A stretch of 64,000 bases of DNA from assembly GCA_964551015.1 (NCBI GenBank), contig CAZKBP010000011.1:1-64000 (forward strand). Reading direction: 5' to 3'. The position numbers and the translations under genes are program-made. Each line of letters begins with the position of its first letter. The first letter of the stretch is position 1. Below are positions 7,939 through 17,182 of this stretch, in pieces. The notes under the pieces were generated by a model. The model was not told the origin of the DNA, ran no database searches, and saw only the letters and a list, made by a program, of their open reading frames with translations. The DNA comes from CAZKBP01 sp964551015 (GTDB lineage: Bacteria; Bacteroidota; Bacteroidia; Cytophagales; Microscillaceae).

Positions 7939-8724
7939 TTATTTCTTTACTATTTTTTTAAGCTCCTTCTTGAGATGGTCGATGCTTGCCTCTAGCTTGT
8001 CGATCTTGTGCGCGTGTAGAGAACCCGGCTCGGCAAAAACAGAAGTGATCTTGGAAGCGACCCGCCACACTTCTTTGATTTTTGAAATCTCGATGCTGTA
8101 GGTTTTATATTGGGCATTGTCGCTTTTTAGGATTAGCATCTGGCGATCTTTTTCATAAAAGTAGATGCGCTTGGCGATAATCCCCTTTTCGGTGAGCAAG
8201 ATAGCCAAGGTGCCATTCTCTAGCTCATCCCAATCGGGAATATACTCACTAACGACAATTTCGCGTGGATAAAGCGTAGGAATCATACTGTCGCCTTCTA
8301 CCTCGAACATCCGATAGTTTCCTTCTTCAAAGCCAGGAATTTTGTATACATCCAAGGTACTGATGTATTCTTCTTGGTCGTAGCCATCAATGTAGCCTGC
8401 CTGTGCCTCTTCACGAACGAGTGGAATAAGATGTACTTGCTCTCCGTCTACGGGGATATAAACCGTCTTGGCCTCCGCTATGGCGGGAGGCTCTTCGTTC
8501 ATAAATACCTCTCCTTTGCCATTGAGTAGCCAATTGCAATTGACATTTAGCTCCAGACTAATGTTTTTGAGTGTTCTTACGGAGATGCTAGATTTACCAC
8601 TTTCTATTTGTGATAAAGCACCCTGTGAAATATGTATTTTTTCAGCGAAGTCAGACTGAGACATTTGCAACAACTCTCTCAACATATGAATCCTCTCACT
8701 CTCAAATCTTTTATCTTTTTTCAT
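7939..8724 (-). CDS. XRE-family regulator with S24 (LexA/CI-like) self-cleavage domain
   Basis: Protein of 261 residues. Residues 11-66 are a Cro/CI-type helix-turn-helix (MSQSDFAEKIHISQGALSQI in the recognition region). A linker leads to an S24 peptidase fold with an Ala109-Gly110 cleavage site, catalytic Ser146 in GDSM and Lys185 in IIAKRIYF. A short coiled coil ends the protein. This build allows RecA-stimulated or spontaneous self-cleavage. No phage genes are nearby, so it is probably a resident stress regulator. Tandem GAATATTA sequences directly upstream suggest self-control. It is divergent from the response regulator at 8826. Confidence 0.85.
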   Translation of the reverse strand: MKKDKRFESERIHMLRELLQMSQSDFAEKIHISQGALSQIESGKSSISVRTLKNISLELNVNCNWLLNGKGEVFMNEEPPAIAEAKTVYIPVDGEQVHLIPLVREEAQAGYIDGYDQEEYISTLDVYKIPGFEEGNYRMFEVEGDSMIPTLYPREIVVSEYIPDWDELENGTLAILLTEKGIIAKRIYFYEKDRQMLILKSDNAQYKTYSIEISKIKEVWRVASKITSVFAEPGSLHAHKIDKLEASIDHLKKELKKIVKK

Positions 8725-8751
8725 GAATATTAGAATATTAATATATTATTC
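8725..8751. promoter_or_regulatory. Probable operator: tandem GAATATTA repeats and imperfect palindrome
   Basis: GAATATTA occurs twice in tandem (8725-8732 and 8733-8740), directly against the start codon of the XRE-S24 gene. The second copy opens a 19-base imperfect palindrome (8733-8751) with outer arms GAATA and TATTC. Position and symmetry fit an autoregulatory site for the adjacent dimeric repressor. Confidence 0.45.
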
Positions 8752-8825
8752 CATACATTAGCAATATAATAATGAATTTAACAAAAATTACTTTACACTA
8801 TTAAGCCTGCTCATTTTTTTTATCT

Positions 8826-9251
8826 ATGAAATTCTCTGATTTATCTATCATTATTGCCGAAGATGACGCCGACGACCGTCTGCTGATTCAAGATGCTCTC
8901 CACGAAAATCAAATTGAGAAGCGGCAAATCATTTTTGCAGAAGATGGAGAAGAACTACTACATCTTCTGAAAGGAAATGACTATCATCCTCATATTATTT
9001 TTTTAGACTTGAATATGCCCCGAAAAGACGGACGACAAGCACTGAAAGAAATCAAAAGTGATGAAAATTTAAAACACATTCCGGTGATCATTTTCACCAC
9101 GTCGAGTTCTGACGAAGATATTTTTAACTGCTACCACGAGGGTAGCAATACTTATTTTACCAAACCAGCTCGTTTTCAAGAACTAGTGGAAATCGTCAAA
9201 GTTATTAAATCTTATTGGATGGAAAAAGCCTCTTATATACGCAGAGCCTAA
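8826..9251 (+). CDS. Single-domain response regulator (receiver only)
   Basis: Protein of 141 residues made only of a receiver domain. The acidic pocket is AEDDADD (11-17), the phosphoacceptor Asp61 lies in LDLNMPRKDG, and Lys113 in FTKPA completes the site. There is no output domain, so it probably acts by protein contact or as a phosphorelay intermediate. It closely resembles the receiver at 15238-15699, which sits in a kinase cluster 6 kb away. It diverges from the S24 regulator, and no kinase lies immediately beside it. Confidence 0.9.
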   Translation: MKFSDLSIIIAEDDADDRLLIQDALHENQIEKRQIIFAEDGEELLHLLKGNDYHPHIIFLDLNMPRKDGRQALKEIKSDENLKHIPVIIFTTSSSDEDIFNCYHEGSNTYFTKPARFQELVEIVKVIKSYWMEKASYIRRA

Positions 9252-9359
9252 TTTTAGGGGCTAGTTTCTCCATTTTTCCACAATTTGTAGAAAAAATTGC
9301 CCGTTTTGGCCTTCATTTGCCAAGGAGCATTTGAGTCAAAGTCTTGAATTCAATCTGTA

Positions 9360-9376
9360 TAAGTTTGACAGTCAAA
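9360..9376 (+). promoter_or_regulatory. Promoter-like box TAAGTTTG overlapping a TTTGACaGTCAAA palindrome
   Basis: TAAGTTTG at 9360-9367 fits the TAnnTTTG consensus of Bacteroidota promoters. A perfect inverted repeat of six-base arms (9364-9376) overlaps it. A related TCAAAG element sits 36 bases upstream (9335-9340). No well-spaced -33 box is visible. The site lies about 125 bases before the mscS-type gene and may be its regulated promoter. Confidence 0.35.
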
Positions 9377-9498
9377 GTTTTAACGCAAAAGTGCATCTTT
9401 TTGTCAAAAAATGCATCATTCTTTGAATAAATATGAGCACATAACAATAATGCACAGCGAATAGTGTCGCTATTTTAATCACGAACTTTGGACTCTGA

Positions 9499-10404
9499 AT
9501 GAATTTTGATTGGAAAAACCCTTTATTAAAAATAACCGACAAGATCGAGCTATGGATAGGAGAGATGTTTGGAATGCTACCCAATCTGGTGGTGGCGATC
9601 TTGACGCTCATTATTTTTTACTTTCTTGCCAAATTGTCTAGCAAGCCATCGAGCAAATTGCTGGGCAAAGCGATACACAATGAGGCGCTCGTAGGATTGT
9701 TTTGTCGCTCTATGCATATTTTCGTGATGGGCTTGGGTGTATTTACAGCCTTAGATATCATGAATTTGGATAAAACGGTGACCTCTTTACTGGCAGGAGT
9801 CGGTGTGATTGGCTTGGCGCTGAGCTTTGCCTTTCAGGACATCGCGGCCAATTTTGTCTCTGGTGTTATTATTGCCATTCGTCGCCCTTTTCGTGAAGGG
9901 GATATCGTGGAAATAGCTGGGGTGATGGGGACGTTGATAGGGAGCAATATGCGCGTATCTATTATTCAGACCTTTCAAGGGCAAGAGGTATACGTACCCA
10001 ATAAAAACGTTCTACAAGGTAATATTATTAATTATTCGGTCAATCGGGAAAGAAGAATTGATCTACCCGTTGGTATTTCCTACGGAGAAGACCTCAATCA
10101 GGTAAAAGAAGCGACCATTCAGGCCGTACAACAGGTAGATGGCGTGCTGAAACAGCGGGATATTATCTTTGACTTTTATGAGTTTGGGTCAAGCTCTATC
10201 AATTTTAAAGTGCGTTTCTGGATACGCTATCCGGGTGAACCCAGCATTTTTGACATTACCAGTAATGTGATCGTGGCGATCAAACAACGTTTTGACCGAG
10301 AGGGAATTACCATACCTTTTCCTATCCGCACCTTGGATTTTGGGATCAAAGGAGGAGAAAAACTTTCGGCCATGGAATTATCACTATCCAACCATAAAGA
10401 CTGA
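9499..10404 (+). CDS. MscS-family small-conductance mechanosensitive channel
   Basis: Protein of 301 residues. Hydrophobic helices occur at about 25-45, 70-90 and 95-120; the last is the glycine- and alanine-rich pore helix (LLAGVGVIGLALSFAFQDIA). The soluble MscS beta domain follows, with the signature RRPFREGDIVEI and VPNKNVLQGNIINYS. The family opens under membrane tension and releases solutes in the inner membrane during hypo-osmotic shock. The length is typical. The upstream gap (9252-9498) contains a palindrome over a promoter-like box, so expression may be regulated. It appears to be transcribed alone. Confidence 0.9.
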   Translation: MNFDWKNPLLKITDKIELWIGEMFGMLPNLVVAILTLIIFYFLAKLSSKPSSKLLGKAIHNEALVGLFCRSMHIFVMGLGVFTALDIMNLDKTVTSLLAGVGVIGLALSFAFQDIAANFVSGVIIAIRRPFREGDIVEIAGVMGTLIGSNMRVSIIQTFQGQEVYVPNKNVLQGNIINYSVNRERRIDLPVGISYGEDLNQVKEATIQAVQQVDGVLKQRDIIFDFYEFGSSSINFKVRFWIRYPGEPSIFDITSNVIVAIKQRFDREGITIPFPIRTLDFGIKGGEKLSAMELSLSNHKD

Positions 10405-10485
10405 TAATCCCTCAATTTTTTCAAAGGACTTAACCTTCTATTACATCAACTATACATTACATTAACCAAACTAAATTTTTTTAAA

Positions 10486-11466
10486 ATGAATCGTAATACT
10501 TTTTTATTATTGGGTCTGTTGGGATTAGTACTGGGCTTTTTTTCAAGCTGTTCTGAAGACGATGACGATGTCTTTGCCCCCGGCCCTACTGACGAACTAT
10601 TGACTGTAAATCTTAGCCCTGATCCTAACTATACAACTAACAGCTTCGAGAAGGGCGAATCGGTTAGCCTGAGTATTGATGTAGATGCACCAGATGGAAT
10701 TGCCATTTACCAAATTCAGAAATCTATAGACGGAGGTGCTCCGATAAATTTAGCGATTGATAGCGTAGCTTTTCCCAATCCTCCTTCCCCCGGCGAAAAT
10801 AATTTTACGGCAAATTATACTATTGAGGTTACAGAAGACGTAGGTTCAACCGTAGAGGTTATTTTTAATGCCAAGCATACAGATGATCCATTTGTTAGTG
10901 CAAGCTATACTTATCAAGTAGTGCCACAGGGTCAAGGGGGCGGAGGTGGAGTAGCTCCTCTGCTCAGAGAGCGCGTAACGGTAGATTTAGGTTCACAAGG
11001 CTCTAATCTGGGAAGCTATTTCGCCTCGAGCGTCGGCGCTGCAGGTGTTTACACGACCGATCAGGCTAGCAACCTGAGTGCAACCGATCAGGCAGAAATA
11101 GACATTACTTTCGGAGTCACGGACGGTACCAACGCAGCTACCGGTGGAGCAGCCACTACGCCCGCGTTGATCTCTCCCGACGAGAGAGCCAACCGTAATT
11201 TTAATAATGCACTCGATAGCAATGCTACAGCTACTACTTTTAGACAGGAGTCGGGCATTAGTACCTTAGACGAAATTACTTCCACGGACGTAGAAAACAA
11301 CATTTCAAGTGATGGGTCAAGCAAATTTGCTCCCATTACGACTGGAACTACTTACAGCTTTATCAATAGTGATGAAGAAAAAGGGTATCTCCGCGTTATC
11401 TCCATCACGGGGCAAGGAGCTGACCGTGAGGCAGAAATAGAAGTTTTGGTACAAATACTTCAATAG
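10486..11466 (+). CDS. Lipoprotein of unknown function, probably surface-exposed
   Basis: Protein of 326 residues with a lipoprotein signal peptide and lipobox Cys22 (FFSSC). The residues after the Cys (SEDDDD) are acidic, which in Bacteroidota is associated with export to the outer face of the outer membrane. The body is rich in Thr, Ser, Asp and Ala, with few charged basic residues, and looks beta-rich with a Gly-rich linker near 150. I recognise no enzymatic motif. It is followed by a strong terminator at 11502-11534 and appears to be a single-gene unit. Confidence 0.75.
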   Translation: MNRNTFLLLGLLGLVLGFFSSCSEDDDDVFAPGPTDELLTVNLSPDPNYTTNSFEKGESVSLSIDVDAPDGIAIYQIQKSIDGGAPINLAIDSVAFPNPPSPGENNFTANYTIEVTEDVGSTVEVIFNAKHTDDPFVSASYTYQVVPQGQGGGGGVAPLLRERVTVDLGSQGSNLGSYFASSVGAAGVYTTDQASNLSATDQAEIDITFGVTDGTNAATGGAATTPALISPDERANRNFNNALDSNATATTFRQESGISTLDEITSTDVENNISSDGSSKFAPITTGTTYSFINSDEEKGYLRVISITGQGADREAEIEVLVQILQ

Positions 11467-11501
11467 TACTAAATCTTACCAAACAGAGCTTAGTCAGATG
11501 A

Positions 11502-11534
11502 AGATACCAGCTCCTTGGCTGGTATCTTTTTTAT
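11502..11534 (+). terminator. Rho-independent terminator after the lipoprotein gene
   Basis: The perfect 10-base stem AGATACCAGC / GCTGGTATCT (11502-11511 and 11518-11527) has a 6-base loop and is followed by a T-rich run. It lies 35 bases after the stop codon of the lipoprotein gene. Confidence 0.85.
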
Positions 11535-11710
11535 TGGCTTTCTGAGTGATATAGACGCCAAATTCTGTTTTTGACAAAATCATCTTGAATTAGATTTATT
11601 TAAAAAGATAAAAACAAATCCCTGAGAGAAAAAAAACACCAAAACACTCCCATTGTTAATAATTTATTAGTATGTTAATATAACTAAGAAGCATCATTAA
11701 TTTTTTTACT

Positions 11711-13090
11711 ATGAGTAAGATTCTGATTGTGGACGATGATTTGGACACTTGTCAACTATTGGATAAATTCCTAAGCAAGAAAGGCTACGAAGTACAAACT
11801 GCCCTTCGCGGAAGAGATGCCGTAGAGCATCTAAAAAAAAGCAAATTCGACCTTGTTATTACTGACTATCGGCTACCTGATCTGAATGGCTTGGAAATGC
11901 TCCAGCGAGTACAAACCCTGCGCCCAGAGGCAGGCGTTATCGTGATTACGGGTTATTCGGATGTGCGCATTGCCGTGAAAACACTCAAACAAGGAGCTTA
12001 TGATTATGTAACCAAGCCCCTCTACCCAGACGAAATCCTCCTGACCATCGAGGGAGCCTTGGAGAAAAGAGAGCAAAAAAACAAACCTAAGCCTAACACG
12101 AGTGAGGCTAAGCCCAAAGAACAGAACAGCCATTATGTAGTAGGCAAGAGTTTCTCTGCACGCAAAACCCAAGAACACATCGAGTTGATCGCACCCACGG
12201 ACATGTCCGTGATTATTATTGGGGAAACAGGCACGGGTAAGGAATTTGTGGCTAATGCCATTCACCAAAGAAGCAAGCGAGCCGGAGAAAGCTTTATCGC
12301 CATTGATTGTGGCGCATTACCCAGAGAGCTCGCAGGAAGTGAACTCTTTGGGCATATCAAAGGGGCATTTACCGGAGCCATATCTAATAAAAAAGGTAGC
12401 TTTGAAATGGCCGATCAGGGTACGTTATTTCTAGATGAGATCGGAAACCTCACCTATGAAAATCAAATCAAATTGCTTAGAGTGCTTCAAGAGCGTAAAA
12501 TCAAACGTCTGGGAGACACCAAGGATATGGAAATTGACGTGCGCGTAATCGCCGCCACCAACGAAGACCTGAGAGAAGTTGTACAACAGGGAGAGTTTAG
12601 AGAAGACCTCTACCATCGTTTGAATGAATTCAAAATTGAACTCTCCCCCCTGCGAGAGCGCAAGGAAGATATTATGCTCTTTGCCGAAAATTTCTTACAG
12701 CAGGCCAATCAAAAACTCAACAAATCTGTCGAGGCATTTTCTAAGGAAACTACCGAGAAACTGAAAAATCATTTTTGGCACGGTAACCTCAGAGAGCTAA
12801 ACAATGTAGTAAAAAGAGCTGTCCTCCTTTGTCAGAACGACCAAATCACCCTAGATTGCCTGCCCGAGGAGATTATCTCCCCTACCTATTTTAGCGAAGA
12901 AACCAAGGGACTCTCAGAAGAAGATCCCAACAAAACAGATCTGAAAGCCGTATCCGAAAACGCTGAGAAACTCGCCATTATCAATACGCTCCGGCAAACT
13001 GGTAACAACAAAACCAAAGCTGCCGAATTGCTAAAGATTGATCGCAAGACACTCTACAACAAGCTCAAGGCATACGGGATTGATCTCTAG
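11711..13090 (+). CDS. Sigma-54-dependent NtrC-like response regulator
   Basis: Protein of 459 residues with three modules. The receiver domain has acidic residues Asp8-Asp10, phosphoacceptor Asp52 and Lys102. The AAA+ domain (about 143-370) has Walker A GETGTGKE (171-178), the sigma-54 contact loop GAFTGA (218-223) and Walker B GTLFLDEIG. A Fis-type helix-turn-helix lies at the C-terminus (about 417-459). It is expected to activate RNA polymerase carrying sigma-54 after phosphorylation. The PAS kinase 200 bases downstream is the obvious candidate partner, making this the first gene of a signalling cluster that runs to 17182. Confidence 0.92.
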   Translation: MSKILIVDDDLDTCQLLDKFLSKKGYEVQTALRGRDAVEHLKKSKFDLVITDYRLPDLNGLEMLQRVQTLRPEAGVIVITGYSDVRIAVKTLKQGAYDYVTKPLYPDEILLTIEGALEKREQKNKPKPNTSEAKPKEQNSHYVVGKSFSARKTQEHIELIAPTDMSVIIIGETGTGKEFVANAIHQRSKRAGESFIAIDCGALPRELAGSELFGHIKGAFTGAISNKKGSFEMADQGTLFLDEIGNLTYENQIKLLRVLQERKIKRLGDTKDMEIDVRVIAATNEDLREVVQQGEFREDLYHRLNEFKIELSPLRERKEDIMLFAENFLQQANQKLNKSVEAFSKETTEKLKNHFWHGNLRELNNVVKRAVLLCQNDQITLDCLPEEIISPTYFSEETKGLSEEDPNKTDLKAVSENAEKLAIINTLRQTGNNKTKAAELLKIDRKTLYNKLKAYGIDL

Positions 13091-13290
13091 CCAAGTGAGT
13101 ATCACATGAAGCAGAGTGAGTATAAGATTCTACACTTTTCTTGACTATCTTATCAAGCCAAAATCAAAAAAGGGCGAAAAAATGCTCGGAAGGCCATTTT
13201 GCCCTGTCCAAAATTTTCATACGATTTTTGCAGTAATATTTGACCAAATGAAACTTTTGTAAGTATCGAGTGAGCCAGACCAACAAATAC

Positions 13291-15192
13291 ATGAAAGAAT
13301 CTATCAATCATACCCAATCGGACGTCAATATCTTTCAAAGAGTACTAGAAAATTCTCTTTGTGGTATCCTGTCTTTAAGTACCAAGCGCGACGAAACGGG
13401 ACAAATCGTGGATTTTATTTATGAAACTGTCAATCCCGAAGCTGAGAAAATCCTCAGTAAAACCCGACACGAACTGATTGACCAAGGGATGCTAGCAATT
13501 TACCCCGCCATGATGGATAGCGCCGATTTCCATAGGTACTGCGAAGTGGTAGAAAAAGGAGAACCCCAGACTTGGGAAACTCACTACAACACCCCAGAGC
13601 TAAATAAATGGTTCAAAATCGCAGCTGATTCTTCCGAAGATATACTGGTCATCAACTTCATAGACCTGACCGCCCAAAAACAACAAGAATTCCAGTTGCT
13701 CAGAAAAGAAAAACTCTTGAAGGAGGCGCATAGAATGGCACAAATTGCTACTTGGGAATGGGTGCCTGAGCAAGATGAGATGTTATGGTCAGATGAACTC
13801 TATCATTTATTGGGTTATCGAGTAGGGGAAGTCTCAGCTAATTATGATAACTTCCTGTCATGCATTCACCCCGATGACTCTAGCCGCTCACAAAGCCTCA
13901 TTCAAACCGCCTTACATAATCAACGAGAAATCAAGATGGATTTCCGTGTCATACGCAAGGACGGTAGCGAAAGACACGTACAGGCTTGGGCAGAAGTCTT
14001 GAATAGCCATCAAGAACTCCCGAAAAGAATTCTATTCTCTTGCCAAGATATTAGCCAGCAAATCCTTACGCTGGAACAGGTACAGAAAGAAAGAAGACTC
14101 TATCATACCCTAGTATCCAATCTACCTAATATCAGCGTTTTGTTCTTTGATTATCACCTTAATATCCACTTGGCAAAGGGCGATCCGCTTTACTTCCTGA
14201 AGCACTCTCTGCACGAACTAGAAGGCCAAAACCTAGGGGAAATACTCGAGAATCAGGAGGCTTTCCCGAAAAAACAAGATTTACTGGAAGTAATCGAAGG
14301 CAAGGTCTTCAACGAAGAAATCCAATATGAAGACAGTTACTATCAAGTTAATCTCATACCACTGCGAAATGGGAGCTCAGAGACTTCCGCGGGAATTGCT
14401 ATTTACCGAAATATTGATGCTTACAAAAATATTCAAGAGAAATTGCAGAATAAAGTAGAAGCCCTGGTCAAATCCAACAAAAATCTGGAGCAATTCGCCT
14501 ACGTAGCTTCCCACGATCTGCAGGAACCTCTACGCAAAATCAGAGCCTTTGGTGATCGTCTGGTGATGAAATACAAAGATACCTTAGAAGCCACCGGCCA
14601 AGATTATATCCGAAGAATGCAGAATGCCGCCACACGCATGCAGGTATTGATTGATGATCTCCTTCGTTTTTCTCGTGTGGCAAGAAATGAACAAGATTTT
14701 CAAGAGGTATCACTTTCCACGATTATACAAGAGGTAATATCAGACCTAGAAACCGTGATAGAGGAGAAAAATGCCCAGCTGATACTAGATGATTTACCCA
14801 AAATTAAAGCGGATAGCTTGCAAATCCGCCAGCTTTTTCAAAACTTGATCAGTAACGCCCTTAAATTTAGTAAAGAAGATCAAGACCCATTGATTCATAT
14901 CTCTTATCAAGAAATCACGCTAGATAGTGAAGAAGCCAATCTCCATTTTCCCAAAAAAATCTGTGAAATATCAGTAAAAGATAACGGAATCGGGTTTGAT
15001 AATAAATATGCCGAAAGAATCTTCCATATTTTCCAAAGACTACACGGCCGCAACCAATTCCAAGGAACGGGCGTAGGCTTGGCCATCTGTCAAAAAATCG
15101 TGGAAAATCACGAAGGCTATATCCGTGCCCACGGTCAACCCGACCAAGGAGCTACCTTTACCGTAGGCTTGCCCCTCGAGTCTTCTTCATAG
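13291..15192 (+). CDS. PAS-domain sensor histidine kinase
   Basis: Soluble kinase of 633 residues without membrane segments. There are three PAS-like sections (about 10-130, 145-258 and 268-383), the second with a typical PAC end (FRVIRKDGSERHVQAW). These are followed by a short coiled coil, a HisKA dimerisation helix with His408 in VASHDLQEPLRK, and an HATPase domain with N box (LFQNLISNALKF), G1 (DNGIGF) and G2 (GTGVGLAI). The start is the ATG at 13291; the GTG at 13270 would add seven residues. The next gene, 45 bases on, encodes a single receiver, a likely phosphotransfer partner. Confidence 0.9.
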   Translation: MKESINHTQSDVNIFQRVLENSLCGILSLSTKRDETGQIVDFIYETVNPEAEKILSKTRHELIDQGMLAIYPAMMDSADFHRYCEVVEKGEPQTWETHYNTPELNKWFKIAADSSEDILVINFIDLTAQKQQEFQLLRKEKLLKEAHRMAQIATWEWVPEQDEMLWSDELYHLLGYRVGEVSANYDNFLSCIHPDDSSRSQSLIQTALHNQREIKMDFRVIRKDGSERHVQAWAEVLNSHQELPKRILFSCQDISQQILTLEQVQKERRLYHTLVSNLPNISVLFFDYHLNIHLAKGDPLYFLKHSLHELEGQNLGEILENQEAFPKKQDLLEVIEGKVFNEEIQYEDSYYQVNLIPLRNGSSETSAGIAIYRNIDAYKNIQEKLQNKVEALVKSNKNLEQFAYVASHDLQEPLRKIRAFGDRLVMKYKDTLEATGQDYIRRMQNAATRMQVLIDDLLRFSRVARNEQDFQEVSLSTIIQEVISDLETVIEEKNAQLILDDLPKIKADSLQIRQLFQNLISNALKFSKEDQDPLIHISYQEITLDSEEANLHFPKKICEISVKDNGIGFDNKYAERIFHIFQRLHGRNQFQGTGVGLAICQKIVENHEGYIRAHGQPDQGATFTVGLPLESSS

Positions 15193-15237
15193 CAAACTAT
15201 TTAGATTTTATTCATTTGAAAAAATTAACGTCCAGAG

Positions 15238-15699
15238 ATGAACGAAAAAGTACAGCCTAAGTCCATTACGATCCTGATTGCCGAAGACGACCCTGACGAC
15301 CGAATGCTCGCCCAAGAAGCCCTTGCCGAGAACAAAATAGCGAATCATCTTCATTTTGTGGAAGATGGAGAGGAGTTAATGGACTATCTCAAACAAAGAG
15401 GTAAATACAATGAGCACAACGCACCCCGCCCGGGTCTTATTTTACTGGATTTGAATATGCCCAAAAAAGACGGTAGAGAAGCCCTACAAGAAATCAAATC
15501 TGACCCCGACCTCAAAAGTATCCCGGTGATTATCCTCACCACCTCCAAAGTAGAAGAAGATATTATCAAGAGCTATAATTTAGGAGTTAACTCTTTTATC
15601 CCCAAACCTGTTACGTTTGAAGACCTCATAGAGGTGACACAGGCCATTGGTAACTATTGGCTTAGAATTGTGGCACTACCCAATGATAATAAAAGGTGA
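15238..15699 (+). CDS. Single-domain response regulator (receiver only)
   Basis: Receiver-only protein of 153 residues. The acidic pocket is AEDDPDD, the phosphoacceptor Asp71 lies in LDLNMPKKDG, and the conserved Lys in IPKPV is present. It lies between two histidine kinase genes: 45 bases after the PAS kinase and one base before the ATG of the receiver-kinase hybrid. The type is like Rcp1 regulators that signal by protein contact. It is a clear paralogue of the receiver at 8826-9251, sharing EDGEEL, LDLNMP.KDGR and KSD..L..IPVII blocks. Confidence 0.9.
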   Translation: MNEKVQPKSITILIAEDDPDDRMLAQEALAENKIANHLHFVEDGEELMDYLKQRGKYNEHNAPRPGLILLDLNMPKKDGREALQEIKSDPDLKSIPVIILTTSKVEEDIIKSYNLGVNSFIPKPVTFEDLIEVTQAIGNYWLRIVALPNDNKR

Positions 15700-15700
15700 A

Positions 15701-17182
15701 ATGATGGCAAACCTAGAGCAAATTAGAGTCCTACTCATCGATGATGATGAAGATGATTATATCTTAACCAAGGATTTACTCAAAGAAATCCAGAACGTGA
15801 TTTTCATTGTAGATTGGGAACCTCATTTTGAACAAGCCCTCCAAGCGGTTCTGAACGCCGAACATGATGTCTACCTCGTTGACTATCACTTGGGGCGTCA
15901 TACTGGTCTAGACCTCATTCGGCAAGCCAATCAAGCTAACTGCCGAGAACCCATGATTCTCTTGACCGGCCAAGGAGATTTAGTAGTAGATTATGAAGCG
16001 ATGCAAGAAGGCGCCGCTGATTATCTGGTGAAAGGAAGTATTGACGCTAGAAATTTAGAAAGAAGTATTCGCTATGCACTCACCCACGCGCGGAACCTAC
16101 AAGCCATAGAAGCCAAAGAACAGCGTTATCGCTCTCTCTTCGAGCAATCTTCGGATGCTATTTTTACGACCAATCGCGAGTTGTTATTTATCGACGCAAA
16201 TCCCTCTTTGTTGCGCTTGCTGGATTACAACAAAGATGAGGTCATGAAAATGAATCTTAAAGAAATCTTCAAGTATGAAGATGATTTTCTAAGACTGAAA
16301 GAGGGCCTGCTCAAAGAAGGGCATATGAAAGATTTTGAAGCGGTTTTGCTCCACAAAAATCAAGAGGCGCTCTATTGTATCGTCACCTCCAATGCCCTCT
16401 CCTCAGCCGAGCAATACTTGTATGGATACCAAGGCATTATCCGTGATATTTCTCTACAAAAAAAGGCCGAACAAGAATTTCTCATGGCAGAAAAACTATC
16501 GGTAACAGGCAAAATTGCCCGCAGTATCGCTCACGAAGTCCGCAACCCCCTTACCAATCTTAACCTAGCACTTGAGCAACTCGTCGACGAGCTTCCTGAT
16601 CCAGAAGAGCAGGATTCAGTAGACCTCTACGTGGATATCATCAAACGCAACGCGAAACGTATTGAGCAACTGATCTCCGAACTCCTACAATCTTCCAAAC
16701 CCAACCAATTACACTTAGAAGAATATTCTGTGAATGAAGTCATAGAAGAAACGCTCAGGTTGATTTCTGACCGAGTACACCTCAGAGATATCAAACTTGA
16801 GAAGGAGCTTGCCCCTGAACTTAGTAGGATTCTCCTTGATCGAGAAAAAGTCAAAACAGCTCTACTCAATATCATCATCAATGCCATCGAGGCCATGGAT
16901 AGTCAGTCTGGGCTTCTTAAGATCAAAAGTACCGAATTAGCCCAATTCATAAAGGTAGAAGTACAGGATAACGGGACAGGAATTGCCGCCGACAAATTGA
17001 CCAAATTATTTGACCCGTTTTTTACAGAAAAGAGCAACGGAATGGGGCTAGGACTCACGACTACCAAAAACATTATCAACAGCCATCAGGGAGAAATCCA
17101 GATTGATTCAGAGCTAGGCAAGGGAACCAACTTCCAAATTTTTCTTAGAAAAGAACTCTCACCATCAACTGACAATCTGTAA
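15701..17182 (+). CDS. Receiver-PAS-histidine kinase
   Basis: Protein of 493 residues. It begins with a receiver domain (DDDEDD pocket, Asp61 in YLVDYH), then a PAS domain (about 135-255), HisKA with the phosphorylated His in IAHEVRNPL, and an HATPase domain with DNGTGI and GLGLTTTKNII. Having the receiver at the N-terminus suggests the kinase is controlled by phosphorylation from another kinase. The start is the ATG at 15701, preceded by AAAAGG and one base after the stop of the previous gene; the open frame itself begins farther upstream at 15647. It is the last gene of the signalling cluster. Confidence 0.88.
   Translation: MMANLEQIRVLLIDDDEDDYILTKDLLKEIQNVIFIVDWEPHFEQALQAVLNAEHDVYLVDYHLGRHTGLDLIRQANQANCREPMILLTGQGDLVVDYEAMQEGAADYLVKGSIDARNLERSIRYALTHARNLQAIEAKEQRYRSLFEQSSDAIFTTNRELLFIDANPSLLRLLDYNKDEVMKMNLKEIFKYEDDFLRLKEGLLKEGHMKDFEAVLLHKNQEALYCIVTSNALSSAEQYLYGYQGIIRDISLQKKAEQEFLMAEKLSVTGKIARSIAHEVRNPLTNLNLALEQLVDELPDPEEQDSVDLYVDIIKRNAKRIEQLISELLQSSKPNQLHLEEYSVNEVIEETLRLISDRVHLRDIKLEKELAPELSRILLDREKVKTALLNIIINAIEAMDSQSGLLKIKSTELAQFIKVEVQDNGTGIAADKLTKLFDPFFTEKSNGMGLGLTTTKNIINSHQGEIQIDSELGKGTNFQIFLRKELSPSTDNL

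Noticed and set aside
7939..9251. A prophage or excised mobile element because of the XRE-S24 regulator
   Set aside because: No integrase, structural or lysis genes, attachment-site repeats or tRNA are nearby.
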